In this document: positions 47,352-55,788 of the stretch, in pieces
How positions within the stretch are numbered: the stretch's first letter is position 1
How the letters are laid out: the number at the start of each line of letters is the position of its first letter
Assembly (NCBI RefSeq): GCF_016185115.1
Contig: NZ_JACPOF010000017.1
Location: 434,001-498,000 of the forward strand
DNA length: 64,000 bases
Reading direction: 5' to 3'
From: Polaromonas sp.
GTDB lineage: Bacteria; Pseudomonadota; Gammaproteobacteria; Burkholderiales; Burkholderiaceae_C
Translations under genes and position numbers: made by a program
Notes under the pieces: model-generated
The model's input: only the letters and a program-made list of their open reading frames with translations
What the model was told of the DNA's origin: nothing
Database searches by the model: none

Positions 47352-48224
47352 CTAGCCGGGCAACTGCATCCGCACCAGACGGGCGGCCTCTTCAGCGCGC
47401 GCGTCGTCGATCTCGCGCATCACTGCGCTCATGTCGACGACACCGGCCTTTTGCTCGAAGCGCCCGGTAAGCACGGTTTCGGGGTAGAGCACGCCGCGCT
47501 GGTAGAGATCCCAGATCTCAAGGCCAAAGCTGGTGTGCAGCAGCTCAGGCGCAAAGCGGCCAAAGAAGGCGCGCAGGTTGGCCACGTCGCGCAACAGCAT
47601 GCGGCCGGCGTGGTTGTTGCCGGCGGCATCAATGGCCTGCGGCAGGTCGATGACCACCGGTACGTCGACCATGCCATCAACACCCTGCTCGCTGCCAAGC
47701 AGGATGTTGAATTCTGAAAGATCCCCATGCACGACACCGGCACACAGCATGCGCACCACCTCTGTGAGCAGCGTGGCGTGGTGCGTGCGCGCCTGCTCCG
47801 GCGTGAAGTCCACATCATTGAGTCGCGGGGCTGCATCGCCATGCCCGTCGGTCACCAGTTCCATCAACAGCACGCCATCGCAGAAGTTGTAGGGCCTGGG
47901 CACCCGCACGCCGGCAGCGGCCAGCCGGTACAGCGCATCAACCTCGGCGCTTTGCCATGCGGCCTCCTGCGCCTGCCCGCCATAACGCGTGCCCTTGGCC
48001 ATGGCACGCGCCTGGCGGGTGTTCTTGACCTTGCGGTTCTCGGTGTAATCAACTGCCTGCCGGAAGCTGCGTTCAGTCGCCTCCTTGTAGACCTTGGCGC
48101 AGCGGGTTTCATCACCGCAGCGCACCACGTAGACCATCGCTTCCTTGCCACTCATGAGCTGGCGCACGACGGTGTCGATCAGGCCCTCTTCTATCAGTGA
48201 CTGCAGTCTTTTGGGTGCTTTCAT
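47352..48224 (-). CDS. RIO1-family serine/threonine kinase
   Basis: 290-aa RIO-type atypical kinase. The nucleotide loop is SGKEAMVYVVRCGDETRCAK with the VAIK-like lysine in CAKVYKEA; the catalytic loop is VVHGDLSEFNILLG with Asp168, and the metal-binding Asp follows in VVIDLPQAID. Length equals bacterial RIO1 relatives such as those of Pseudomonas. Targets are unknown; archaeal and eukaryotic RIO kinases act in ribosome maturation. It stands alone. Confidence 0.9.
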   Translation of the reverse strand: MKAPKRLQSLIEEGLIDTVVRQLMSGKEAMVYVVRCGDETRCAKVYKEATERSFRQAVDYTENRKVKNTRQARAMAKGTRYGGQAQEAAWQSAEVDALYRLAAAGVRVPRPYNFCDGVLLMELVTDGHGDAAPRLNDVDFTPEQARTHHATLLTEVVRMLCAGVVHGDLSEFNILLGSEQGVDGMVDVPVVIDLPQAIDAAGNNHAGRMLLRDVANLRAFFGRFAPELLHTSFGLEIWDLYQRGVLYPETVLTGRFEQKAGVVDMSAVMREIDDARAEEAARLVRMQLPG

Positions 48225-48269
48225 ATGCGCCTATTGTGAGGCGCGTGAGCCTGCACCCGCCGCACCAGA

Positions 48270-49064
48270 CTAAAACGTACCCGGGTAAGCCCCGCCATCA
48301 GCCAGCACGTTCTGCCCGGTGATGTATGACGCGTGGACACTGCACAGGAAAGCGCATATGGCACCGAACTCATCAGGCGTGCCGAAGCGCTGCGCGGGAA
48401 TGCCCTTGCGGCGCGCATCCATGACGACATCCAGCGACTGGCCCGTCTTTTGTACGGCGCCGCTGAAGGTTGCCTTCAGGCGGTCGGTATCAAATGCGCC
48501 GGGCAGCAGGTTGTTGATGGTGACGCCGCTGGCTGCAATTTTGCTGCGTGAGGCACCCGCCACAAAACCCGTCAGGCCGCTGCGTGCACCGTTGGACAAA
48601 CCCAGGATGTCGATGGGTGCCTTCACCGCACTTGAGGTGATGTTGATGACGCGGCCAAAGCCCCGTGCGGCCATGCCGTCAACCGTGGCCTTGATGAGTT
48701 CAATGGGGGTCAGCATGTTGGCATCCACCGCCTTGATCCAGGCGTCCCTGTCCCAGTCACGAAAGTCCCCGGTTGGCGGGCCACCCGCATTGGTGATGAC
48801 AATATCAAAGTCCTTGCGAACGGCAAATACCGTGGTGCGTCCTTCGACCGTCGTGATGTCAGCCGCAACAAACTGTACAGACACGCCTGCACCGCGCGCA
48901 GTGTCGGCAGCCAGTGCTTCAGCAGAAGCCCTCAAGGCATCGGCGCCACGGGCAACCATCACCACATTCACGCCCTCACGCACCAGGGCCTGTGCACAGC
49001 CCAGGCCCAGACCTTTGCTGGCACCGCACACCAGCGCCCATTTGCCTGCAATACCCAAATCCAT
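48270..49064 (-). CDS. Short-chain dehydrogenase/reductase
   Basis: 264-aa SDR oxidoreductase. The cofactor motif is CGASKGLGLGCAQALVREG and NAGGPPTGDFRDW matches the 3-oxoacyl-ACP-reductase-like subgroup with NAGG. In place of the classical YxxxK there is SSAVKAPIDILGLSNGARSG, with no tyrosine in the usual position, so the active site differs from the standard SDR. The frame opens at 49091, but the ATG at 49064 has AAGGA upstream. Divergent from the SH3 gene. Confidence 0.87.
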   Translation of the reverse strand: MDLGIAGKWALVCGASKGLGLGCAQALVREGVNVVMVARGADALRASAEALAADTARGAGVSVQFVAADITTVEGRTTVFAVRKDFDIVITNAGGPPTGDFRDWDRDAWIKAVDANMLTPIELIKATVDGMAARGFGRVINITSSAVKAPIDILGLSNGARSGLTGFVAGASRSKIAASGVTINNLLPGAFDTDRLKATFSGAVQKTGQSLDVVMDARRKGIPAQRFGTPDEFGAICAFLCSVHASYITGQNVLADGGAYPGTF

Positions 49065-49106
49065 AATAATTCCTTCGTTACACCGACACACAAGAGGGAG
49101 CGGGCC

Positions 49107-49724
49107 ATGATACTGAGTAAATCCGGTCTACGCGCAAGGCAGGTCATGACTGGCGCCTTGCTGCTTTGCGCTGGCGCGGTGTTTGCGCAAAGCGAAGCAG
49201 TGCTTGTCAAGCGGGCATCGCAATTGCGCGACGCACCGGGCGAGGCATCCAGAATTCTTGCCCCGCTGCCGGTACAAACATCAGTCGCTCGTCTTGGCGA
49301 ACGCCAGGGCCCGTGGGTCAAGGTGCGCATGACAGACGGCACCCAGGGCTGGGTGCACATGTTCGACATCGCCTCTCCTGCCAGCGCAAGTGCACAGGGC
49401 GGGGGCGCCACAGGCGCCTTGCGCAGCATCACCGGTTTTTTCAGCCGTGGAGGTGCGCAGGGCAACGCCGGGCCGGCGACATCGACGGTGGGTATCCGGG
49501 GGCTGGGCGCTGAAGACATTGCCAACTCGCAACCCAACCTGACCGCCGTGACACTTCTGGACACCGCACGGCTGGATGCCAGCCAGGCCAGGCAGTTTGC
49601 AAGCAGTGCATCGCTTTCCAGCCGCACGGTGGAGCCACTGCCCGTGCCCAGCCCACCGCCCCGCACATCATCACCATCCGGCCCGACGGGCGGGGGCAAT
49701 ACCCAGTTCGGCAGTGGCGGCTAG
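49107..49724 (+). CDS. Secreted SH3-domain protein
   Basis: 205-aa protein with a signal peptide (cleavage at VFA-QS), a bacterial SH3 domain (QLRDAPGEASRILAPLPVQT, VKVRMTDGTQGWVHMFDI) and a long low-complexity tail rich in Gly, Ser and Pro (PVPSPPPRTSSPSGPTGGG). GAGGGAG precedes the ATG. It ends 9 bp before an M48 metalloprotease gene, so the two are one operon and probably work together in the periplasm or at the cell wall. Confidence 0.87.
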   Translation: MILSKSGLRARQVMTGALLLCAGAVFAQSEAVLVKRASQLRDAPGEASRILAPLPVQTSVARLGERQGPWVKVRMTDGTQGWVHMFDIASPASASAQGGGATGALRSITGFFSRGGAQGNAGPATSTVGIRGLGAEDIANSQPNLTAVTLLDTARLDASQARQFASSASLSSRTVEPLPVPSPPPRTSSPSGPTGGGNTQFGSGG

Positions 49725-49733
49725 GAGAAAAAC

Positions 49734-50771
49734 ATGAACACTCAACAAATTCTCATGCCCCTTGTGCTGGTTGCCTGTATCTTCCCGGCTGCCTCTCAAA
49801 GCCAGGATGCAGGCAATGCGCTGAATCTTTTCCAGAACCTGTTACGTGGCGGACAACCTGCGCAACAACAGGCAGCGCCACAGCCTGCATCACCCGGTGG
49901 CCTGGCCGGGAGCCTGTTCAGCGGCTTCGTCGGCGGGCCAGCCGCACGACCCGCCACCGGCGACCTTGTGCAGATGCTGTCGCAGTCGCTGGAACAGATT
50001 GACGAACCGAAAGAGATCGAGATAGGCCGCCAGCTTGCTGCACTCCTGATGGGCAGCAAACCGCTTTTCGCCGACCTGGCCATGCAGCGCTATATCAACC
50101 TGGTGGGCCGCTGGATCAGCCTGCACTCATCGCGGCCCGACCTGCCCTGGACCTTTGCGGTGCTGGACGACCCCGGCTTCAATGCATTCGCCACGCCGGG
50201 TGGCTATGTGTTTGTGACCAGGGGCCTGATGGACCGGGTGACAGACGAGGCAGAGCTGGCCGGCATCCTGGCGCACGAGATCACACACGTGACGGCCAGA
50301 CATCACCTGGTCGCGATGAACAAGGCCGCACGAGCCGGCCTGCTGACGCAACTCATAGGCTCACAGTTCAAGAACGATGTGAGCGGCATGCTCTCGGCGC
50401 AACTGCTCGGTCTGGGTAAAAACATGTACACCAAGGGCCTTGACCAGGACGACGAACTCGATGCCGACCGCACCGGCGTGGCACTGGCAGCGCGCGCAGG
50501 ATTTGACCCTTACGGCCTGGTGGCTGTACTGCAGAACCTGCGCACGGCATCGCCAGATGATGCCCTCTTTGCGTTGTCATTAAGCACACATCCGCCCGCA
50601 CAGCTGAGGCTTAACCAGCTTGAGCTGGCCATGGGCACACGGCTCGATGCGTTTGCGGGCCAGCCAGCAGTGACTGTGGCGCAGCGTGTGGACAACCTCG
50701 CCGCCGCCAACCGCAGGGCCAACGCCCAGGCCATCGCGCCTGCACGGCCCACACCTGCCAAGAAGAATTAG
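49734..50771 (+). CDS. M48 family metalloprotease
   Basis: 345-aa secreted peptidase (signal peptide ending AAS-QS). The zinc site is HEITH at residues 181-185 with Glu241 in DDELDADRTGV as third ligand. ATPGGYVFVTRGLMDRVTDE is a family hallmark of BepA/LoiP-like periplasmic proteases. Residues ~40-75 are Gln/Ala/Pro-rich. AGGAG lies 6 bases before the ATG. It follows the SH3 protein by 9 bp and is convergent with the EamA gene. Confidence 0.92.
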   Translation: MNTQQILMPLVLVACIFPAASQSQDAGNALNLFQNLLRGGQPAQQQAAPQPASPGGLAGSLFSGFVGGPAARPATGDLVQMLSQSLEQIDEPKEIEIGRQLAALLMGSKPLFADLAMQRYINLVGRWISLHSSRPDLPWTFAVLDDPGFNAFATPGGYVFVTRGLMDRVTDEAELAGILAHEITHVTARHHLVAMNKAARAGLLTQLIGSQFKNDVSGMLSAQLLGLGKNMYTKGLDQDDELDADRTGVALAARAGFDPYGLVAVLQNLRTASPDDALFALSLSTHPPAQLRLNQLELAMGTRLDAFAGQPAVTVAQRVDNLAAANRRANAQAIAPARPTPAKKN

Positions 50772-50774
50772 GTT

Positions 50775-51713
50775 CTACTGCCTTCTGGTCACGACAAAAA
50801 TGCCGGTGAGCACCAGCGCAGTCCCGGCGGCTACCAGCGGGGTAAATGATTCGCCGAGAAAAATCGTACCCATCAGAATCGTGGACAGCGGGCCTATCAT
50901 GCCGGTCTGCGCCGCAAGGCTCGCGCCTATGCGCTCTACGCCCATCATCACCATCAAGACAGGCGCGGCCGTACACAGGGTGGCGTTGAGCACCGACAAC
51001 CAGATGACCTCAGGCGCCACCAGCGCTGCACTCAGGGGCCGCAGCAATGCAAACTGCAGCAGGCAACACAGGCAGGCCACGGAGGTCGCCAGCCCTACCA
51101 GCCGCAGCGCGCCCAGGCGGCGCACCAGTTCGCCGCTGTAGACAAGGTAAATCGAATAGCTGAGCGCGCTGAGGAATACCAGTAGCGCGCCCCAGGCCGT
51201 ATGCGCGCCCTGTACCGACAGCTCCTGACCGAACACCAGCACAACGCCGCCATAACTGATGGCCATGCCAGCAAGTTGCCTCACGGTAACGCCGCGCCTG
51301 TAGAGCACCAGCCCCAGCAGCATGACAATGGTGGGGTTGAGGTACAGGATGAGCCGCTCAAGCGAGGCGCTGATATAAACCAGCCCGGCGAAATCCAGGA
51401 AGCTGGAAAAGTAGTAGCCAATAAAGCCCAGGCCGCATACCCCCAACCAGTCCTTGCGGGTCAGCGCTGCCTTGCCACGGCTCGCCCACCATGCCATCAC
51501 GGCGAATATAGGTAGCGCAAACAGCATGCGAAACATGATGAGCGTGACCGCATCAACGTCATGCCGATAGGCCAGCTTCACGATGATGGCCTTGCCGCTG
51601 AATGCCACTGCACCGAAGCCTGCAAGCAACAGGCCAGGCACCAGGTTTTTTGGAGCGGCGTGATCCTGTGGGCCGCGGGCTTCAGGATCTTGTTGTTCCG
51701 GAATATTGCTCAA
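50775..51713 (-). CDS. EamA/DMT family transporter
   Basis: 312-aa inner-membrane protein with about ten hydrophobic segments in two EamA repeats (GFGAVAFSGKAIIVKLAYRH, then GLVLYRRGVTVRQLAGMAIS in the first, TILMGTIFLGESFTPLVAAG in the second). Such proteins export small metabolites, often amino acids. It starts at a TTG; no good ATG is found in frame upstream, and an ATG at 51729 is out of frame. Substrate unknown. Confidence 0.88.
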   Translation of the reverse strand: MSNIPEQQDPEARGPQDHAAPKNLVPGLLLAGFGAVAFSGKAIIVKLAYRHDVDAVTLIMFRMLFALPIFAVMAWWASRGKAALTRKDWLGVCGLGFIGYYFSSFLDFAGLVYISASLERLILYLNPTIVMLLGLVLYRRGVTVRQLAGMAISYGGVVLVFGQELSVQGAHTAWGALLVFLSALSYSIYLVYSGELVRRLGALRLVGLATSVACLCCLLQFALLRPLSAALVAPEVIWLSVLNATLCTAAPVLMVMMGVERIGASLAAQTGMIGPLSTILMGTIFLGESFTPLVAAGTALVLTGIFVVTRRQ

Positions 51714-51736
51714 AACTCTCTTGTTCCATTCACGGA

Positions 51737-53353
51737 CTAAAACCCCACAGCCTGACCATCGCGACGTGCATCGCTGGCAGCAACATAGCCTTCCACGCCT
51801 GGCTCGCCGGCGCGCCAGATGAACTGGCCGGCGCCAAAATCCTGGTAGGAGTCATTGATGACCTCCATCTGGTGCCCACGTGCAGCCAGTTCGCGGACGG
51901 TGTCCTGGTCAAGACTGGACTCGACGTTGATCTCAAGCCCGCTGTTGAAGCGCCAGCGCGGGGCATCACAGGCTGTCTGCGGGTTCTGGCCGTAGTCAAG
52001 CATGCGCACCAGGGTCTGCATGTGGCCCTGCGGCTGCATGTTGGCACCCATGACACCAAAACTCATGACAGGCTGGCCGTCTTTGGTAAGGAAGGCGGGA
52101 ATGATGGTGTGAAACGGACGCTTGCCCGGCGCAACCTGATTCGGGCCCGCCGAAAGGCTGAACGCATGACCGCGGTTTTGCAGGCTGATGCCGAACTCCG
52201 GCTCAACGCAGCCAGAACCAAAACCCTGGTAATTGCTCTGGATGAAACTCACCATCATGCCGCTCTCGTCTGCTGCGGTGAGGTAAATCGTGCCGCCCTT
52301 GACCGGGTTGCCTGCACCAAAATCCTGAGCCTTGTCCATGCGAATGAGTTTGGCACGGGAAGCCAGATAACCGTCATCGAGCATTTGATCGGCCGTCACC
52401 GCCATTGACGACGGCTCGGACACATATTTATAGGTGTCGGCAAAGGCCAGCTTCATGGCCTCTATCTGCAGGTGCTGCGAATCGGCGCCGTCCACAGGCA
52501 TGCCCGCAACGTCAAAGTTGCCCAATATGCCAAGCGCCATAAGCGCCGAGATGCCCTGGCCGTTTGGTGGTATTTCATGCAGGGTATAGCCGCGGTAGTC
52601 CTTGCCAATGGGCTTGACCCATTCGGGTTTGTAAGCAGCAAAATCTGCAGCCGTGATGCTGCCGCCGTTAAGGGATGAAAACTTCTCGATGGCCTGGGCA
52701 ATTTCGCCGCCGTAAAAGGCAGCACCGCGACTTCCGGCAATCGCCCGCAATGCCTTTGCTGCGGCCTTAAAACGAAACAGTTCTGCCACATTGGGCGCAC
52801 GGCCCCAGGGCAGGAAGGACTGGGCGAACCCGGGCAAAGACTTGAGCTCATCGGTCGCAGCAGCCCATTTCTGCTGCACCACCACCGGCACCAGGTAACC
52901 ACGCTCCGCAATATCAATGGCCGGCTCCAGCAGGTCGGCGAAGGGCAGCTTGCCGAAACGTTCACTCATGGTCATCCAGCTGCCGACGGCGCCTGGCACC
53001 GTGACCGAATCCATACCGCGACGAGGCGGCGTTTCTGCGCCTTCACTGTACTTGCGTTTGAAGTAATCCGGCGTCCAGCTTTGTGGCGCACGGCCCGAGG
53101 CATTGAGCCCATGCAATTCCCTGCCGTCCCAGAGGATGCAGAAGGCATCGCTTCCGAGGCCGTTGCTGACAGGTTCAAGAATGGCCATGGCCGCCGCAGC
53201 GGCAATGGCGGCATCAACTGCATTGCCGCCCTTGAGCAACATGCGCAGGCCGGCCTGCGCTCCCAGGGGATGCGAGGTGGAAACCACGTTGCGTGCAAAC
53301 AGGGGAAGTCGGGTGGAGGTGTAGGAGTTCTCGAAGCTGAATTTGAGTGTCAT
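51737..53353 (-). CDS. Gamma-glutamyltransferase family protein
   Basis: 538-aa N-terminal-nucleophile hydrolase of the Ggt family. Features include GNAVDAAIAAAAAMAILEPV, the SNGLGSDAF region, and the probable autocleavage site GGTIYLTAADESG with Thr355 as the nucleophile. Unlike classical Ggt it lacks a clear signal peptide, so it may be cytoplasmic and a cephalosporin-acylase-like relative. A TTG at 53365 is also open, but the ATG at 53353 was chosen. It stands alone upstream of EamA. Confidence 0.87.
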   Translation of the reverse strand: MTLKFSFENSYTSTRLPLFARNVVSTSHPLGAQAGLRMLLKGGNAVDAAIAAAAAMAILEPVSNGLGSDAFCILWDGRELHGLNASGRAPQSWTPDYFKRKYSEGAETPPRRGMDSVTVPGAVGSWMTMSERFGKLPFADLLEPAIDIAERGYLVPVVVQQKWAAATDELKSLPGFAQSFLPWGRAPNVAELFRFKAAAKALRAIAGSRGAAFYGGEIAQAIEKFSSLNGGSITAADFAAYKPEWVKPIGKDYRGYTLHEIPPNGQGISALMALGILGNFDVAGMPVDGADSQHLQIEAMKLAFADTYKYVSEPSSMAVTADQMLDDGYLASRAKLIRMDKAQDFGAGNPVKGGTIYLTAADESGMMVSFIQSNYQGFGSGCVEPEFGISLQNRGHAFSLSAGPNQVAPGKRPFHTIIPAFLTKDGQPVMSFGVMGANMQPQGHMQTLVRMLDYGQNPQTACDAPRWRFNSGLEINVESSLDQDTVRELAARGHQMEVINDSYQDFGAGQFIWRAGEPGVEGYVAASDARRDGQAVGF

Positions 53354-53427
53354 GTGGACTGCCAAAAGTAGATGTTTGCCTGAACCATATCAAAGCTGCC
53401 TGGTGATTGTGCAACGCAGGGCATGAA

Positions 53428-53451
53428 AAAAGGCACCCGCGGGTGCCTTTT
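53428..53451. terminator. Palindromic terminator between ggt-like gene and tctA
   Basis: Perfect inverted repeat AAAAGGCACCC / GGGTGCCTTTT with GC between the arms (24 bp), flanked by A and T tracts. It lies 44 bp downstream of tctA (minus strand). Confidence 0.88.
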
Positions 53452-53494
53452 GAGTGAAGTCATGGGCCGGGGTCAGGACCCGGCCCATGGGGCC

Positions 53495-55006
53495 TTAATC
53501 CTCTACAAAGGCCTCTTCACGTTTATTCTTGATGGACGGCAGCAGCACAATGATCAACATCAGCAGGGCCGCACCCAGCAAGCCGGCGGAGATGGGACGC
53601 GTGACAAATACGCTCCAGTCGCCTCGCGACAGCAGCAGCGCCCTTCGCAGGTTCTCTTCCATCATGGGGCCCAGAATGAAGCCCAGCAACAGCGGTGCCG
53701 GCTCACAACCCAGTTTGACAAACAGGTAGCCGACGACCCCAAAAATACCAACGGTCCAGATATCGAAGGTGTTGTTGTTGGTCGAGTAAACGCCGATCGC
53801 GCAGAAAAGCACGATGGACGGGAACAGGTAACGGTAAGGCACGGTCAGCAACTTGATCCACATGCCGATCAGCGGCAGGTTCAAAATGATCAGCATGGCG
53901 TTACCGATCCACATCGATGCGATCAGGCCCCAGAAAAGCTGCGGGTTGCTGGTCATCACCTGGGGACCAGGCTGAATGTTGTGGATGGTCATGGCACCGA
54001 CCATCAGCGCCATCACGGCGTTGGGTGGAATACCCAGCGTCAGCAGCGGAATGAAGGAGGTCTGTGCACCGGCATTGTTGGCAGACTCGGGGCCGGCCAC
54101 ACCGCGGATGTTGCCCTGGCCGAAAGCCACTTCACCCGGCTTCATCTTCATCTTCTTCTCAAGCGCATAAGCTGCAAAAGCAGCCAGCAGCGCACCACCG
54201 CCTGGCAGGATGCCCAGGGCAGAACCCAATGCCGTGCCGCGCAGAACCGCAGGCGCCATGTTCTTGAAGTCTTCCTTGGTCGGCATCAGGCCAGTCACCT
54301 TGGCCGTAAAGACCTCGCGCTCGTCGGAAGGCTGCGCCAGGTTGCTGATGATTTCACCGTAACCGAACACACCCATGGCGATCACGACAAAGCCGATGCC
54401 GTCGGTCAGTTCAGGAATGTCAAAGCTGAAGCGGGCGACGCCGGAATTCACGTCGGTACCCACCAGACCCATGAGCAGGCCCAGCACGATCATGGCGATA
54501 GCCTTGAGCAGGGAACCGGAAGCCAGCACCACGGCGCCGATCAGGCCCAGTACCATCAGTGCGAAGTACTCGGCAGGACCGAACTTGAAGGCCAGTTCTG
54601 TCAGTGGAGGTGCAAAGGCAGCCAGGATCAGGGTGCCGACGCAACCTGCAAAGAAGGACCCCATACCAGCAGCAGCCAGTGCAGGCCCCGCCCGTCCTTT
54701 TCTGGCCATCTGGTATCCGTCGATACAGGTCACGACCGATGAGGATTCGCCGGGAAGGTTGACCAGAATGGCGGTAGTGGAGCCGCCGTACTGCGCGCCG
54801 TAGTAAATACCGGCCAGCATGATCAACGCGGAAACAGGAGGCAGCGCGTAGGTTGCCGGCAGCAGCATGGCGATGGTGGCCACAGGCCCGATGCCGGGCA
54901 GAACGCCGATCAGCGTGCCCAGCAGGCAGCCGACAAACGCGTAAACCAGGTTGATAGGCGTAAACGCAACGCCAAAACCCAGGGAAAGATTTGCGATCAG
55001 ATCCAT
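53495..55006 (-). CDS. tctA: Tripartite tricarboxylate transporter permease TctA
   Basis: 503-aa large membrane subunit of a TctABC transporter. PINLVYAFVGCLLGTLIGVL-type N-terminus, GIYYGAQYGGSTTAILVNLP and the second repeat GILPGGGALLAAF are family signatures. AAGGA precedes the ATG at 55006. It takes up citrate-like or other carboxylates with the help of a periplasmic TctC/Bug protein, which is not encoded in this window. tctB begins 9 bp upstream of it. Confidence 0.95.
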   Translation of the reverse strand: MDLIANLSLGFGVAFTPINLVYAFVGCLLGTLIGVLPGIGPVATIAMLLPATYALPPVSALIMLAGIYYGAQYGGSTTAILVNLPGESSSVVTCIDGYQMARKGRAGPALAAAGMGSFFAGCVGTLILAAFAPPLTELAFKFGPAEYFALMVLGLIGAVVLASGSLLKAIAMIVLGLLMGLVGTDVNSGVARFSFDIPELTDGIGFVVIAMGVFGYGEIISNLAQPSDEREVFTAKVTGLMPTKEDFKNMAPAVLRGTALGSALGILPGGGALLAAFAAYALEKKMKMKPGEVAFGQGNIRGVAGPESANNAGAQTSFIPLLTLGIPPNAVMALMVGAMTIHNIQPGPQVMTSNPQLFWGLIASMWIGNAMLIILNLPLIGMWIKLLTVPYRYLFPSIVLFCAIGVYSTNNNTFDIWTVGIFGVVGYLFVKLGCEPAPLLLGFILGPMMEENLRRALLLSRGDWSVFVTRPISAGLLGAALLMLIIVLLPSIKNKREEAFVED

Positions 55007-55015
55007 TTTTTATCC

Positions 55016-55504
55016 TTAGCCCGTGATGAACGATGGCCACACGGGAAACTGCAGCTTCAGAATGACGACGAACGCGACATAACTTCCAGCAGCGAGCACG
55101 GTCGCCAGAATGAATGTGTTTTTGACCTTCCAGCCGGGTTCGGCCATGCTTGCGATGAAGGTCAATGCATAGATGGCAACTATCATTCCAAAAGCAGGAA
55201 ATTTGATGCTGGGCAGGCCGGCGAGCAGCACACCAAACACCAGGTTGGCCAGGATGATGAACACCAGGGGCTTCCACGCCCACTTGCCAATCTTGCCGCC
55301 ACCCTCGGTTTCAACGACCAGCGACTGGAAGGTAATGACCACACCAATGATGGCCATCAGGATGCCCAGCATCAGCGGGAAATAGCCGGGGCCCATGCGC
55401 GCACCCTCGCCAACGTTGTAAGTGGTAGCGCCCCATGCGAACGCCACGCCGACGCCCATAAACATGAGGCCTGAAAAAAAGTCTTTCTGACTCTTGATAT
55501 TCAC
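55016..55504 (-). CDS. tctB: Tripartite tricarboxylate transporter small permease TctB
   Basis: 162-aa small membrane subunit. KDFFSGLMFMGVGVAFAWGA and GARMGPGYFPLMLGILMAII are family hallmarks, with four hydrophobic segments. The frame opens at 55579, but a GTG at 55504 with GGAG 7 bases upstream gives the usual N-terminus. Between it and the next gene (55505-55788) there is AT-rich DNA that should hold its promoter; nothing more was recognised. Confidence 0.9.
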   Translation of the reverse strand: MNIKSQKDFFSGLMFMGVGVAFAWGATTYNVGEGARMGPGYFPLMLGILMAIIGVVITFQSLVVETEGGGKIGKWAWKPLVFIILANLVFGVLLAGLPSIKFPAFGMIVAIYALTFIASMAEPGWKVKNTFILATVLAAGSYVAFVVILKLQFPVWPSFITG

Positions 55505-55788
55505 GGCTTGTCTCCAGTAGAAAAATAGAACTTCGCGATTGTTGCATTGATTCATGCCGTTTTGGCATGTGGCTTTCACCTATAAAAAACGCGCGTTTTC
55601 CCAATGCGAAATGAGTCAAAAACGACTTTCGGAATCATATGCACACATATGGCCCCAAAGGTCAGTTTGTGGTCAGGTTGAAATCGGGATTTATAGGGGT
55701 AAACACCGCCAAAGCAACATATACGCACCGGCGTCATGCGTCTTCCGCACCAGTCGGGTGCCAAAAATATTTCAGGTTGTTCTGAAAC

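Noticed and set aside
53423..54742. 439-codon plus-strand frame
   Set aside because: Antisense to tctA; Gln/His-rich composition typical of shadow frames.
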